DNA of 64,000 nucleotides from RBG-13-51-18 sp963739395 (lineage in GTDB: Bacteria > Chloroflexota > Dehalococcoidia > Dehalococcoidales > RBG-16-60-22), in contig CAVUAE010000001.1 of assembly GCA_963739395.1 (NCBI GenBank), positions 1,116,001-1,180,000 on the forward strand, in the 5' to 3' direction. Both the position numbers and the translations under genes were made by a program. Shown here in pieces: positions 53,424 through 62,901 of the stretch (within the stretch, counting starts at the first letter, position 1; every line of letters starts with the position of its first letter). The notes beneath the pieces were generated by a model. It did not search any database, was not told the origin of the DNA, and was given only the letters and a program-made list of their open reading frames with translations.

Positions 53424-53720
53424 CTATTTATCGCCGTTAAAAGCAATATAGTGTTGCTGCAATTCCTCCAACAGATCCCTTTCGCAAGTCGGTAACTGTT
53501 TCAAACACATTTCGTACACAACGCACTTCCGGCAATCGCCGAAGTTTGGACATTTGGTATTCCAACAATCGCATTCGAGCTTGTCCGCTTCACGGGCGCT
53601 CGCCATTGCCGTACGCATTTCCCCGGGGTTGACTTTTGGAGGATTTTCTCTCCATTTGTATTTGTTCGGCTGTTCCAGTATGTTTTTTTCCTCTTGCATT
53701 TTAGTGCACCCTTTCATCAT
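53424..53720 (-). CDS. Small Cys-rich protein, paralogue of the next gene
   Basis: 98 aa. C-terminal core: CDCWNTKCPNFGDCRKC, VYEMC, QLPTC, with seven Cys; preceded by ILEQPNKYKWRENPPKV. It shares this whole core with the 170-aa protein at 53754-54266. The gene pair is in one direction, 33 bp apart. Metal (Zn or Fe-S) binding is inferred from Cys spacing. I do not recognise the family. Confidence 0.65.
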   Translation of the reverse strand: MMKGCTKMQEEKNILEQPNKYKWRENPPKVNPGEMRTAMASAREADKLECDCWNTKCPNFGDCRKCVVYEMCLKQLPTCERDLLEELQQHYIAFNGDK

Positions 53721-53753
53721 AATAAGTTGGTCTGACGATTCGCGAAATATGTA

Positions 53754-54266
53754 CTATTTATCGCGGCTAAACACAATATAGTGTTCCTCTAAGTCCCCCA
53801 ACAGAGCCCTTTGGCAAGTTGGGAACTGCTTCAAGCACAAATGAAATACAATGCATTTTCGGCAATCACCGTAGAATACGCAAGAAGTGTTCCAACAGTC
53901 GCATTTCATCTCGTGCGCTTTTTTAGAGCACGCGAATGCCGCGCGCATCTCATCTTTTGAAACGCTTGGAGTATTATCTCTCCATTTGTACTTGTTAGGC
54001 TGCTCCAGCATGTTCTTTAGTTTTTGCGGTTCGTCGCTTTCTTCCATATCGCCGAAAGGGTTCATCATCTTTTGAAATTCTGCAACGGCTTCCGGTTTCA
54101 GCATGGATGTTATGACCTCAATGCCTCTCTTAAAAGCATCCGGGTCAAAGCTGCCCTCTTGTGGTGGCCTGAAGCTCTCCTCCAAGGCTGCAGCCATTGC
54201 TTCCTGCTTGCCATCTTGCGTGCGTTCCATGATAAAATCAAAGAACATTTTTTGACCGTTTTCCAT
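53754..54266 (-). CDS. Cys-rich protein, longer paralogue
   Basis: 170 aa. The last 75 residues (LEQPNKYKWRDNTPSVSKDE ... CDCWNTSCVFYGDCRKC, HLC, FPTC) repeat the shorter downstream protein. Residues 1-95 add an acidic, Met/Phe-rich region (FDFIMERTQDGKQEAM ...). An AAGGAG SD precedes ATG and a TATAAT lies about 120 bp upstream. Probable gene duplication with one N-terminally shortened copy. Function unknown. Confidence 0.65.
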   Translation of the reverse strand: MENGQKMFFDFIMERTQDGKQEAMAAALEESFRPPQEGSFDPDAFKRGIEVITSMLKPEAVAEFQKMMNPFGDMEESDEPQKLKNMLEQPNKYKWRDNTPSVSKDEMRAAFACSKKAHEMKCDCWNTSCVFYGDCRKCIVFHLCLKQFPTCQRALLGDLEEHYIVFSRDK

Positions 54267-54431
54267 TTGTGTTGCTCCTTTTTATGTAATGTTAAAAATT
54301 TGCTTTCCTATTTATCGGCATAGTATTAGTTAAGCCATAATATTGATTAATCCTGTTTTGTGCGCCCAATAATTACATAATATTGACATTATACACGATT
54401 TATCTAAAATGTATAGTCCAGCGATGATAGT

Positions 54432-54456
54432 AAAAAGCCCTGTCTTTCGACAGGAC
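54432..54456 (-). terminator. Terminator of tRNA-Ala
   Basis: Minus strand GTCCTGTC-GAAA-GACAGGGC followed by TTTTT, 7 bp after the tRNA 3' end. Confidence 0.85.
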
Positions 54457-54462
54457 TTTAAC

Positions 54463-54535
54463 TGGAGCCGGGGGGATTCGAACCCCCTACCTTCGCGATG
54501 CAAACGCGACGTTCTCCCGAGTGAACTACGGCCCC
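54463..54535 (-). tRNA. tRNA-Ala (anticodon TGC)
   Basis: 73 nt, no encoded CCA. Acceptor GGGGCCG / CGGCTCC with the G3-U70 identity pair of tRNA-Ala, anticodon arm TCGCG-TTTGCAT-CGCGA, T-arm GGGGG-TTCGAAT-CCCCC. Confidence 0.96.
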
Positions 54536-54556
54536 ATGTTTATTTACTCGTTTGAA

Positions 54557-54626
54557 CTAGTGAGGGCTTTTCGCCCTCTACCTCCCCGATATAATCGGGA
54601 CGTTCTCCCGAGTGAACTACGGCCCC
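54557..54626 (-). pseudogene. tRNA-like pseudogene sharing the tRNA-Ala 5' half
   Basis: Minus strand from 54626: identical to tRNA-Ala for the first 28 nt (acceptor 5' strand and D-arm), then a 5-bp anticodon stem TCCCG/CGGGG with loop ATTATAT (TAT), AGGTA, and a stem GAGGG-CGAAAAG-CCCTC in the T position without a T-loop. The 3' acceptor strand is absent. Not expected to be functional. Confidence 0.7.
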
Positions 54627-54732
54627 AAGCTGACGTAAAAATTATAACATATTTAGTGCTTATCTCCATATTCCTTGCCACGCTCCAGCTTTGTTGTTAT
54701 ACTTTATATGTCTTTTTTACGTTGGATTAGCT

Positions 54733-56187
54733 ATGAATTACGAGACTGTCATCGGGTTGGAAGTGCATTCCCAGCTGTTAACCAAAAGCAAGATGTATTG
54801 CGGCTGCAGTACCGATTACGCCAATACGCCGCCCAATACCCACGTCTGCCCGGTGTGTCTGGGTATGCCCGGAGTTTTACCAGTTATTAACAAACAGGCG
54901 GTGGAATACACTATCATGACCGCTCTGGCTTTAAACTGTCCCATCGCCGAATCTACCAGGTTCGACCGTAAGAACTACCCCTATCCCGACCTGATGAAAG
55001 GCTACCAGATATCGCAGGCTTATGAACCCATCAGCCGAAAGGGCTATGTCAATATCGACGTCGACGGCACTACTAAGCGAATCGGCATCAACCATATCCA
55101 CCTGGAGGAAGATACCGCTAGATTATTGCACCGCGCCGGACTTGGTGGTGAAGACTTCAGTCTAGTAGATGTCAACCGCTCCGGCGTGCCGCTGATGGAA
55201 ATCGTCAGCGAGCCGGACCTGCGTTCGCCGGAGGAAGCTCGCCAGTACCTCGTCAAGCTACGGAGCATTTTACAATTCCTGGGAGTCTCTAAAGGTAACA
55301 TGGAGGAGGGCAGCTTCCGCTGTGATGCTAATATCAGTATAAGACCGGCAGGCAGTAAAGAGCTTGGCCTCAAGGTAGAAGTGAAGAACATGAACAGCTT
55401 TAAAGCGGTTTACCTCGCTATGGAATACGAGGAGAAACGCCAGCGTAAAGCCGTTGGAGAAGGCAAAAAGCTTATTCAGGAGACGCGGGGCTGGTTAGAT
55501 GCCGAGGGTAAAACCGTATCCCAGCGCACTAAAGAATACGCCCACGACTACCGTTACTTTCCCGAACCCGACCTGCCGCCGGTTACTATCGGGCGGGAAT
55601 GGGTGGAAGCGATACATAAAAAGCTTCCTGAAATGCCGGAAGCCAAACGTGATAGGTTTACGAAGGAATACGAACTGTCGCTTTACGACGCCAATCTACT
55701 CACCACTTCTAAAGCGATGGCGGACTACTTTGAAGAGGGCGTAAAAGCCAGTAAAGACGTGCAGCCTAAAGAGGTCAGCAACTGGCTACTGGGCGAGGTA
55801 AGCCACATTCTCAACGCCGGTAATATCGATATCGAAGTCTTCCGTAAGAAAGTCAGCCCTGATATGCTTTCTACCTTAATATTATGCTCCCATAACCAGA
55901 TAAATGCCGCTACGGCTAAATCTGTGCTTGAAGAGATGTCTAAATCCGGCCAAAGCGCGGCGGAAATCATCCAAAAACGTGGTCTTAGTCAGATTAGCGA
56001 TACCGGCGAGCTTGAGAAAATAGTGTCTGAAGTGATAAAATCAAATATACAGCCCGTTGCTGACTTTAAGGCGGGGAAGGAAGCGGCTTTTAAGTTCCTG
56101 GTTGGGCAGGTTATGAGGGCGAGCAAAGGACGGGCTAATCCACAGCTTGTTAACGAGGTTTTGAAGCGTAAACTGGCTGAAGTTTAG
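54733..56187 (+). CDS. gatB: Aspartyl/glutamyl-tRNA(Asn/Gln) amidotransferase subunit B
   Basis: 484 aa from ATG at 54733; earlier in-frame starts read through the tRNA-proximal spacer and are not family-like. N-terminus NYETVIGLEVHSQLLTKSKMYCGCS, Zn-binding CGCS and CPVCLG, and DRKNYPYPDLMKGYQISQ are all GatB. It transamidates Glu-tRNA-Gln or Asp-tRNA-Asn with GatA and GatC, which must be elsewhere. secG follows 23 bp later. Confidence 0.97.
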   Translation: MNYETVIGLEVHSQLLTKSKMYCGCSTDYANTPPNTHVCPVCLGMPGVLPVINKQAVEYTIMTALALNCPIAESTRFDRKNYPYPDLMKGYQISQAYEPISRKGYVNIDVDGTTKRIGINHIHLEEDTARLLHRAGLGGEDFSLVDVNRSGVPLMEIVSEPDLRSPEEARQYLVKLRSILQFLGVSKGNMEEGSFRCDANISIRPAGSKELGLKVEVKNMNSFKAVYLAMEYEEKRQRKAVGEGKKLIQETRGWLDAEGKTVSQRTKEYAHDYRYFPEPDLPPVTIGREWVEAIHKKLPEMPEAKRDRFTKEYELSLYDANLLTTSKAMADYFEEGVKASKDVQPKEVSNWLLGEVSHILNAGNIDIEVFRKKVSPDMLSTLILCSHNQINAATAKSVLEEMSKSGQSAAEIIQKRGLSQISDTGELEKIVSEVIKSNIQPVADFKAGKEAAFKFLVGQVMRASKGRANPQLVNEVLKRKLAEV

Positions 56188-56210
56188 TAAGGATTGGTGG
56201 AGAAACAATA

Positions 56211-56429
56211 ATGGTCACTTATTTATATATCGCGCAGATAGTTATCGCTGTAGCCTTGGTAATTGTCACACTGCTCCAGGTGAAAGGCGGCGGTCTGGGT
56301 GGTATCTTCGGCCAGGCGGATACAGTTTACCGTACCAAACGCGGTGTGGAAAAAACGCTTTTTCAGTTTACAATCGTATTAGCTGTTATTTTTGTTATTC
56401 TTTCAATTGTATCGCTTAAAATAAGCTAG
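56211..56429 (+). CDS. secG: Preprotein translocase subunit SecG
   Basis: 72 aa, two transmembrane helices, with the Gly-rich cytoplasmic loop LLQVKGGGLGGIFGQADTVY between them. Standard length. Confidence 0.95.
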   Translation: MVTYLYIAQIVIAVALVIVTLLQVKGGGLGGIFGQADTVYRTKRGVEKTLFQFTIVLAVIFVILSIVSLKIS

Positions 56430-56433
56430 TTAC

Positions 56434-57138
56434 TTATTGCGGTAAAACGTCTTCTATTCTTACTACTTTATTGCCTCGGTGTACATATTGGTAAACCGTG
56501 CCTCCGAGCGTCTCAACCCCTCCGTCCGGGGTAACTTTTATTGCCGAGCCAGAAGCTAAGCCGTACCCCTTTACCCCTTCTCTTTCCAACATTAAAGCTG
56601 CCTGTAGTTCTTCCCAGCCTCCCTGTTCGTCATGCGTATCGCAGATAATAGGCGCAAAGCCCAGGCAAGCGAAAAGCTCGGCGGAATTATCATCATTGGA
56701 GTCGCGCCAGCGCACCCATTTATCAGCCAGCATAATGGCGCCTGCAGAGATGCCAAAAAAAGGCTTGCCCTGCCGATAAAGACCGGTCAAAAAATCAATC
56801 ATCTTCTTTTCCTGTAAAATCTCTATACCGGCTTCAACATCGCCGCCGCTAATAAACACGATATCGGCGGACTCTAAAACGGACTTCGCTTTCTTCAGGT
56901 CAGCGTTCGCTGGGGCAATGAGGGCATGGACCACTTTATCAGCCCCTGCGCCGGTTATTTCTTGGGCGATAAACCTGAAAAATCCCCGGTCGTCGCCGCT
57001 AGCCGTGCCGCTATAGGCTACGGTTGGCGCTTTAATGCCGTAGGTTTGAAAGACTGCCTGTAATAGGGAGTCAGGTTTTTGCCCGCGACTATGTCGTCCT
57101 CCGGCTAGAAGAAATACAGGCTTAGCGTTTTGTACCAT
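56434..57138 (-). CDS. Peptidase S51-like (dipeptidase E / cyanophycinase-type)
   Basis: 234 aa. FVLAGGRHS-type start, FISGGD near 95-100, and nucleophile in FFGISAGAIML (S131), followed by DTHDEQGG. This is the GATase-like fold with Ser-His-Glu of family S51. Convergent with secG (4 bp). Substrate (Asp-dipeptides or polymer) not assignable. Confidence 0.8.
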   Translation of the reverse strand: MVQNAKPVFLLAGGRHSRGQKPDSLLQAVFQTYGIKAPTVAYSGTASGDDRGFFRFIAQEITGAGADKVVHALIAPANADLKKAKSVLESADIVFISGGDVEAGIEILQEKKMIDFLTGLYRQGKPFFGISAGAIMLADKWVRWRDSNDDNSAELFACLGFAPIICDTHDEQGGWEELQAALMLEREGVKGYGLASGSAIKVTPDGGVETLGGTVYQYVHRGNKVVRIEDVLPQ

Positions 57139-57174
57139 TTTAATTTGCCCCGCTGGTTTTATTTATAAGATTAA

Positions 57175-58491
57175 CTATGTCAAATCCAGATAATTGGCGA
57201 TACTCATCGGGAAGAACGCTTTCGCCATGCAGTATTTCCCGGAGTCTTCTGGAGAAAGGAAGTCCTGGTAAACAATGGATATTTCGGCTTTTTCTCCATA
57301 AATGCCGCGCAACACCTCTTTAGCTTCTTCGTTAAGCTTATCTTTATCCTGACGTTGACTGACGAGATAGAGAGTATAGGCTCTTGCCGAAGGCTGTTCC
57401 AATCGGTATTCATCAATATTATCTAGTTCACTTAAAGCGTCATCGATGCGGCGGAGGGTAACCAGGTTGCCATCGCAGGTAAGCGTAACATTCGTCCAGC
57501 GCCCTTCAGGGGTGTCGATAATGAAACCGGAGTCTCTACCGCAATCGCATTTCTGTTCTTTATCGAGTCGAACAAAATCACCGACGTCAAAACGTATCAT
57601 GTAATACCAGGGATTATTAAAAGTCGTCACCAGCAAGCGGCAAATATCGGGGCCGCCATGTTCATGTGCCAGAGGTTGAAAATCCACGCGGCAGAACTCG
57701 CTATTCTGATGGAATTTACCGGCTTCGCATTGCATAAAAACATAACCAGTCTCCGTGCTCCCGTACGAGCTGGCGATTGGTGAGGTGAAAACGCGCTGAA
57801 TTTGTTTAAAATGCAGCTTTGAAGGATACTCATAAGTAAGTGTAATCAACCCCGGTTGATATACTTTTTTCTTTTTCGAGGCGGCATAACGGCATAGCTT
57901 CGCCAGCAGTGAAGGATTAGCTTCCAGCACCACCGGTTTAAAGATATCCAGCTCTTGAATCATTCTATCCATTATCTGCTCTGACCAGCGTGAAGGGTCG
58001 GTCTTTTCATTGAGATAAAGAAAACGCGCCAGGCGTCTTTTTTCGAAGGAGAGGTCTTCTTTATCCGAGATAAAGCCGACATTAAGAGCGTTGCCCAAGA
58101 TAGCTTCGGGGTGGTCACCGGTGGCGAACTGCATGGCATGCGAATTATACTGCCACGACGCTCTTTCCGAGGCATTCCACCATTGCTGATTCCAGATATT
58201 GGTCACTCTGGTAGCATCGCTGGTACCGCTGGTGTTGACGTAATGGATTTCGCCGTTTTTTAATCCTGCCTCTACATCTTTATTTGCGGGCACGAATCCC
58301 TTGGGGAAATACCGGCGGATATCGCTCTTAGTCAGGGCTGGCAAAGCGATATAACGCTCATCTACGGAATAGCTGTTGCCAGGGTCGAAAGCACGCCACG
58401 GGCCATAAGCATCGAGGTTTTTAAGGGATGTCTCTAAAATGTCGAGGGATTTTTGGTTATAATCGGGCGGAAAATTAGGACGATGAATCAT
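57175..58491 (-). CDS. PaaK-like adenylate-forming enzyme
   Basis: 438 aa. P-loop-like VNTSGTSDATR (87-95), YGSTETG near 242 and RFDVGDF with the adenylation Asp, plus KCDCGRDSG. C-terminal domain ends with SGKYCMAKAFF; the PaaK lysine sits in GK. A phenylacetate-CoA-ligase-type fold; aryl/fatty acid substrate not inferable. It is 21 bp after the start of the toroid gene at 58513 in the same direction, so the two form an operon. Confidence 0.8.
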   Translation of the reverse strand: MIHRPNFPPDYNQKSLDILETSLKNLDAYGPWRAFDPGNSYSVDERYIALPALTKSDIRRYFPKGFVPANKDVEAGLKNGEIHYVNTSGTSDATRVTNIWNQQWWNASERASWQYNSHAMQFATGDHPEAILGNALNVGFISDKEDLSFEKRRLARFLYLNEKTDPSRWSEQIMDRMIQELDIFKPVVLEANPSLLAKLCRYAASKKKKVYQPGLITLTYEYPSKLHFKQIQRVFTSPIASSYGSTETGYVFMQCEAGKFHQNSEFCRVDFQPLAHEHGGPDICRLLVTTFNNPWYYMIRFDVGDFVRLDKEQKCDCGRDSGFIIDTPEGRWTNVTLTCDGNLVTLRRIDDALSELDNIDEYRLEQPSARAYTLYLVSQRQDKDKLNEEAKEVLRGIYGEKAEISIVYQDFLSPEDSGKYCMAKAFFPMSIANYLDLT

Positions 58492-58512
58492 GAAAAAGCC
58501 TTTCTTTATGTA

Positions 58513-59520
58513 TTAAACCACATTAAGCACACGTAAAGCGCGTAAAGTTACCCATTTATTCGGCTGTTTTTTAGGTCCGAAATCCACCCAGGTTTTATCG
58601 TTATAGTCATATTCCATCAGCCAGCGTCCCTGGTTATCCTGTTTATCGCGGATTAGTTTTAAGGTGTTAGCTAGACGGGGATCTTTACCGTAACCTAGAG
58701 GCACTAAAGCCTCGGCGACGCGCAGGATGTCAGCAACGTAAAAATTAGGGAAGCCGAACTTCCACCAGTTACCGCTCGGTTTACTGGGTGGTTTTAGAGG
58801 GAAGCCGAGGGGGTAATCAGCGGTGGCGGGGTCTTTACTGAAAAGAAAATCTACTCCCGCTTTTATGGCTCTATTTATCAAAGGTGTTCTTTTTTCTTTA
58901 GGCAGTTTGCCGAAGGCAATCATCACTGGCGCTGCCCCCCAGGCGCAGGGCTTATTATACGTGCCGCTGCAGGCAAAGACCGGACCGCTTTTGCTGGCAT
59001 AATAACGCAGTGGAGCTTTTTTATCTGTATTTGGAGCAATTCCTTCACCGGTAACACTCCGCGCCATATATTCGTAAGCTTTATCAAGACGCGGGTCAGT
59101 GCATCCCATAGTTAAAAGAGAAAAACAGAGATTGCCCTGCAGACAATCCAGTGTCGCCGATGGAGTACCGCTAGCGGAGAACTGCCCGTGTTTTGTCAGG
59201 CTGTGGTCGAGGACATAAGCGCAGGCAGTTGCAATACGTTTATCAGCATCTATGGATGCGCCTAACTGCCTCAGCAGAGTCATCGACCATACGGTACCGA
59301 AGTATTTTGGGTTGTAACCTGCCCCAGGCTGCACCCAGTAACCCTCTTTGTTCATCTTCGCCAGAACGGTGGCGATAGGTCCTTCTTGATGTGCGGCTTT
59401 TTTTGCGGAATTGAGTTCCTTGGCATCAGCCTTAATGAGGTCGCGCAGGGCGAGGTATCTCACGCCGATATCGGTCGGTTCAAGAAGCCAGTTAAGAGTG
59501 CTAGTTAAAGATTTATCCAT
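58513..59520 (-). CDS. Alpha/alpha-toroid protein, paralogue of the 52168 gene
   Basis: 335 aa. Starts TLNWLLEPTDIGVRYLALRDLI, and contains GYWVQPGAGYNPKYFGT, FACSGTYNKPCAWGA, GVDFLFSKDPATADYPL, QGRWLMEYDY and NKWVTLRALRVLN. Same toroid as the 52168 gene with 30-40% expected identity. Precedes the PaaK-like gene; they may act on one small molecule. Confidence 0.7.
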   Translation of the reverse strand: MDKSLTSTLNWLLEPTDIGVRYLALRDLIKADAKELNSAKKAAHQEGPIATVLAKMNKEGYWVQPGAGYNPKYFGTVWSMTLLRQLGASIDADKRIATACAYVLDHSLTKHGQFSASGTPSATLDCLQGNLCFSLLTMGCTDPRLDKAYEYMARSVTGEGIAPNTDKKAPLRYYASKSGPVFACSGTYNKPCAWGAAPVMIAFGKLPKEKRTPLINRAIKAGVDFLFSKDPATADYPLGFPLKPPSKPSGNWWKFGFPNFYVADILRVAEALVPLGYGKDPRLANTLKLIRDKQDNQGRWLMEYDYNDKTWVDFGPKKQPNKWVTLRALRVLNVV

Positions 59521-59579
59521 GAGTGTGTTTCCGACCGCTTGAACAAAAGTTCTAATACAAATAATATACGAAGCACGTA

Positions 59580-60947
59580 TTAAATTGCAACCTCTGAAGC
59601 AGTCTTTTTGGCTGCTTTCTTAAATTTTATAAATAGCGGGATTAACAGAGCGATTACCAGCAAGAAGGACAGAAAATCACCGCCCGGGAAGGCGAGCCAA
59701 ACCCCATTCATTTGCCAGAACCGGGGTAGTATGAGTAATAGAGGCGTTAAAAACAGCAGCGGACGCGAAAGAGCGATGACGAAAGACTCGATGGCTTTGC
59801 CGATTGAAGGGAAAACAAGTTGTCCGACGTTGAAATAAGTGAATAACGGCAATACAAGAAATACCCGCCTGGCTGCGAATGCAGTTTCGGCTATCAGGTT
59901 GGCATCGTTGGTAAAAATGCTGATAATCGGTTCCGGGATTATAAAGACTACGACAAATAACATTAACCCAAAAACCGTGGCTGTTATCGAAGCGAGCGAT
60001 ATGGTTTTAAGGGCTTCGTTATAACGCTTGGCTCCGTAGTTGAAGCCCAATATCGGCTGCATCGCTTGCCCGAGCACCATGCCGGGGATTGTAGAAAACA
60101 GCATGATACGCTGAATAATACCGAAGGCTGAAAGGGCAATATCACCGCCATAGCTGGAAATCATTTTTATCATAAATAAAGCGGAGATGGTCATCGCCAC
60201 AGCCTGAACGAACTGTGTGGCGCCAATGACGAAAATATCTTTAAGTATTTTTGTATCAGGGATGAAGTTACGCCAGTGGACTTTAAGAAAACTGCCGCCG
60301 GTGTAATAGTAACTAAGGATGTATATCATAGAGGCCAGTTGGGATATTACCATCGCCAGCGCGGCACCCTTCATCCCCATACCCAGCCAAATAATAAATA
60401 CCGCATCAAACAGGATATTCAGCACTGACTGTATTATTAAAGAAATCATATTGACACGGGCATTACCCTCGGAGCGTACCAACATCATCAGCACGCTGCT
60501 GGCGATGTTAAAGACCGTCCCACCGAAGATGATAACAAGGTAGTCTTTAGCAAAAGGCATGATTTGTTCGGATGTTCCAACAAGCGTAAGCCAAAAATTG
60601 AGACTGGGTAAAATAATGAGCATTAGTAGCAGAGAAACTATAAGGCTGAAGCAGATACTATTTCCGAGGGCGCGTTCTGCCCGCCGATGATCGCTCCCGC
60701 CGATTAACCGGGAAATTAATGAGCCGCCGCCAATACCCACCATATTGCCCACGCCCATCATGAGCATCTGTAGTGGGAAGGCAACGGAGAGGGCAGCAAT
60801 GCCGTCTGACCCCACATAACGGCCGATAAAAATGGTATCGACGATATTATAGATATTCTGGACGAGCATACCAAAGAAAATCGGCATCGTCAGTTTGACA
60901 AGTAATTTGCCGATATGCTCAGTATCCAGAACGTTATGATTTTGCAT
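59580..60947 (-). CDS. MATE-family multidrug efflux transporter (second copy)
   Basis: 455 aa, 12 predicted TM helices, MATE signatures LLVKLTMPIFFGMLVQNIYNIVDTIFIG and PLQMLMMGVGNMVGIGGGSLISR. Paralogue of the upstream gene; separated by 14 bp. Exports cationic drugs or metabolites with Na+ or H+. Confidence 0.93.
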   Translation of the reverse strand: MQNHNVLDTEHIGKLLVKLTMPIFFGMLVQNIYNIVDTIFIGRYVGSDGIAALSVAFPLQMLMMGVGNMVGIGGGSLISRLIGGSDHRRAERALGNSICFSLIVSLLLMLIILPSLNFWLTLVGTSEQIMPFAKDYLVIIFGGTVFNIASSVLMMLVRSEGNARVNMISLIIQSVLNILFDAVFIIWLGMGMKGAALAMVISQLASMIYILSYYYTGGSFLKVHWRNFIPDTKILKDIFVIGATQFVQAVAMTISALFMIKMISSYGGDIALSAFGIIQRIMLFSTIPGMVLGQAMQPILGFNYGAKRYNEALKTISLASITATVFGLMLFVVVFIIPEPIISIFTNDANLIAETAFAARRVFLVLPLFTYFNVGQLVFPSIGKAIESFVIALSRPLLFLTPLLLILPRFWQMNGVWLAFPGGDFLSFLLVIALLIPLFIKFKKAAKKTASEVAI

Positions 60948-60961
60948 CGTTATTTTAAACG

Positions 60962-62356
60962 TTAACGGTCGGTAGTGTGTTTCGCCAGCTTGCTTTGTTT
61001 CGCGGCATTACGCTGGAACTCTTTGATGATAGGAATAATTAAGATTATCGTCAGGACTAACGTAAACAAGTCGGAGGTGGGGAAGGAGAGGAAAACGCCA
61101 TTAAGTCCAAGAAGTTTGGGCAGTACTAATACGGCGGGAATTAAGAAAAGAGCCGGTCTGGCGACAGCGGTAATAAACGCCTGTACCACTTTACCGATAG
61201 ACATGAAGGATGTCGAGCCTACCATGACCAGACCCATTAGAGGCATACTCCAGAAGACTAACCGTGAGACATGGACGCCTGCATCCACGAGAGCCGGATC
61301 GGTAGTAAAAATGTTAATAACTAGACCCGGGATAAAATATAATATAACGAAGGCAAATAGACTTAAACACGTTGATGTCAGGGCAGCAATCTTCAGGGCT
61401 TTTAACGCGAGCGTATAACGTTTAGCGCCATAATTAAACCCGAGTATAGGCTGTACGCCTTGACCGGTGACCATAGCCGGCATAGTGGCGAACATCATTA
61501 CCCGTTGAATAATACCGAAAGCGGCAAGATAAATATCGCCGCCATAGGTTACCACGTTATTAAGTAGGAACATAGCAGAAAAACTAGTGGCAACGGTCTG
61601 TACGAAGGACGCAACGCCGAGAGAAAACATCGGTTTTAAAATACTTGGATCCAGCCGCATATTCTTCGGATGGAAATGGATATAGCTATTCCCGTTAAGG
61701 TAATAGATGCTTAAATATATAAGCACTACTACCTGTGCGATAACTGTACCCAGGGCTGCGCCTCTCACACCCATATCAAAGTGAATGATAAGTATCCAGT
61801 CGAGAATGATGTTCAAACCAGCGCCCAGTATATTGGCAATCATCGCCACACGTGCATTGCCTTCAGCTCTGACAAAGTTTAATAAAGCCATACCGATGAG
61901 GTTAAATACCGTGCCGCTAACAATGATTACCAGGTACTCACGAGCATAGGGAAGCACAGCATCGGAAGCGCCCATAATCCGTAGAAAACGGTCGGTATTC
62001 GGCAACAAGACAGCTGTTAACAATACAGATATGATGATGATACAGGTAATGCCGTTACCTAAAGTACGCTCGGCGCGGTCATGTTGTCTTGAGCCGATAA
62101 AACGGGAAATGAGTGATGTGCCGCCCATGCCCACCATCATGCCGACGCCCATGAAAATCATTTGCACCGGGAAGACGATGGAAAGACCGGCGATGGCTAT
62201 CTCGCCATTTGTCGTATGACCGATAAATATGGTATTTACGACGTTATAAAGCGTCTGGACAAACATACCGAAGAATGCCGGCAGTGTCAGCTTAAATAAA
62301 AGCTGTCCTATGTGTTCGGTATCGAGTATATTCGTGTGTTGAGTCTGTTTCGCCAT
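60962..62356 (-). CDS. MATE-family multidrug efflux transporter (first copy)
   Basis: 464 aa, same motifs (LLFKLTLPAFFGMFVQTLYNVVNTIFIG; GGTSLISRFIGSRQ). First MATE of the marR-MATE-MATE unit, 34 bp after marR. Its length and fold are complete. Confidence 0.93.
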   Translation of the reverse strand: MAKQTQHTNILDTEHIGQLLFKLTLPAFFGMFVQTLYNVVNTIFIGHTTNGEIAIAGLSIVFPVQMIFMGVGMMVGMGGTSLISRFIGSRQHDRAERTLGNGITCIIIISVLLTAVLLPNTDRFLRIMGASDAVLPYAREYLVIIVSGTVFNLIGMALLNFVRAEGNARVAMIANILGAGLNIILDWILIIHFDMGVRGAALGTVIAQVVVLIYLSIYYLNGNSYIHFHPKNMRLDPSILKPMFSLGVASFVQTVATSFSAMFLLNNVVTYGGDIYLAAFGIIQRVMMFATMPAMVTGQGVQPILGFNYGAKRYTLALKALKIAALTSTCLSLFAFVILYFIPGLVINIFTTDPALVDAGVHVSRLVFWSMPLMGLVMVGSTSFMSIGKVVQAFITAVARPALFLIPAVLVLPKLLGLNGVFLSFPTSDLFTLVLTIILIIPIIKEFQRNAAKQSKLAKHTTDR

Positions 62357-62390
62357 ATTAATGAGTTCACTTTATAAATGGTGAAAAAAA

Positions 62391-62849
62391 TTACACTAAT
62401 TTAAATAGAATATCGCGCAGGTTTCGCAATGAGTTCGAGAGGGATTCTAATTCTGTTTCGGAGAGGGATAACATATTAGCATTCATGGCGGTTATAACCA
62501 GATTATCCTGCTCTTCCAGTATTTTGCGTCCTTTATCAGTGAGGGTGATATTCAAAGTACGCCGGTCATCGGCGCACATTTCTCTTTTGACAAAGTCCAG
62601 CTCCACGAGCTTATCAATAAGGTGCGTCATCTGGGCTTTAGCGATGAACAGTTTTTCGCCGATTTTTGCCGGGTGCAGCGTGCCTTCTTCCTTAAGTACA
62701 TGCATTATCTCGATGTGTAATAACGTAATATCGAGACTAGAATCAGCCAGAGTTGTCATCGCTACCTTGCGGCGTACCAAACGGAAAATCATTGGGGGTA
62801 CTGACAATAAATCAAGAGTAACCTTTCCCTGTATATCCTCGCGCTTCAT
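62391..62849 (-). CDS. MarR-family transcriptional regulator
   Basis: 152 aa. wHTH region GTLHPAKIGEKLFIAKAQMTHLIDKLVELDFVKREMCADDRRTLNITLTDKG with the typical D-R-R wing. AAGGAGG before ATG. Heads the operon with two MATE genes and probably represses it through the palindrome at 62902-62924. Confidence 0.95.
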   Translation of the reverse strand: MKREDIQGKVTLDLLSVPPMIFRLVRRKVAMTTLADSSLDITLLHIEIMHVLKEEGTLHPAKIGEKLFIAKAQMTHLIDKLVELDFVKREMCADDRRTLNITLTDKGRKILEEQDNLVITAMNANMLSLSETELESLSNSLRNLRDILFKLV

Positions 62850-62901
62850 GGTGTCCCTCCTTGAAAATAGGGTGGAGATGGTTTACGTAATGAACAGTTG
62901 A

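Noticed and set aside
54691..54732. Upstream start for gatB (14 extra residues)
   Set aside because: GatB starts at NYETVIGLEVH in the family; the extra part is spacer sequence.
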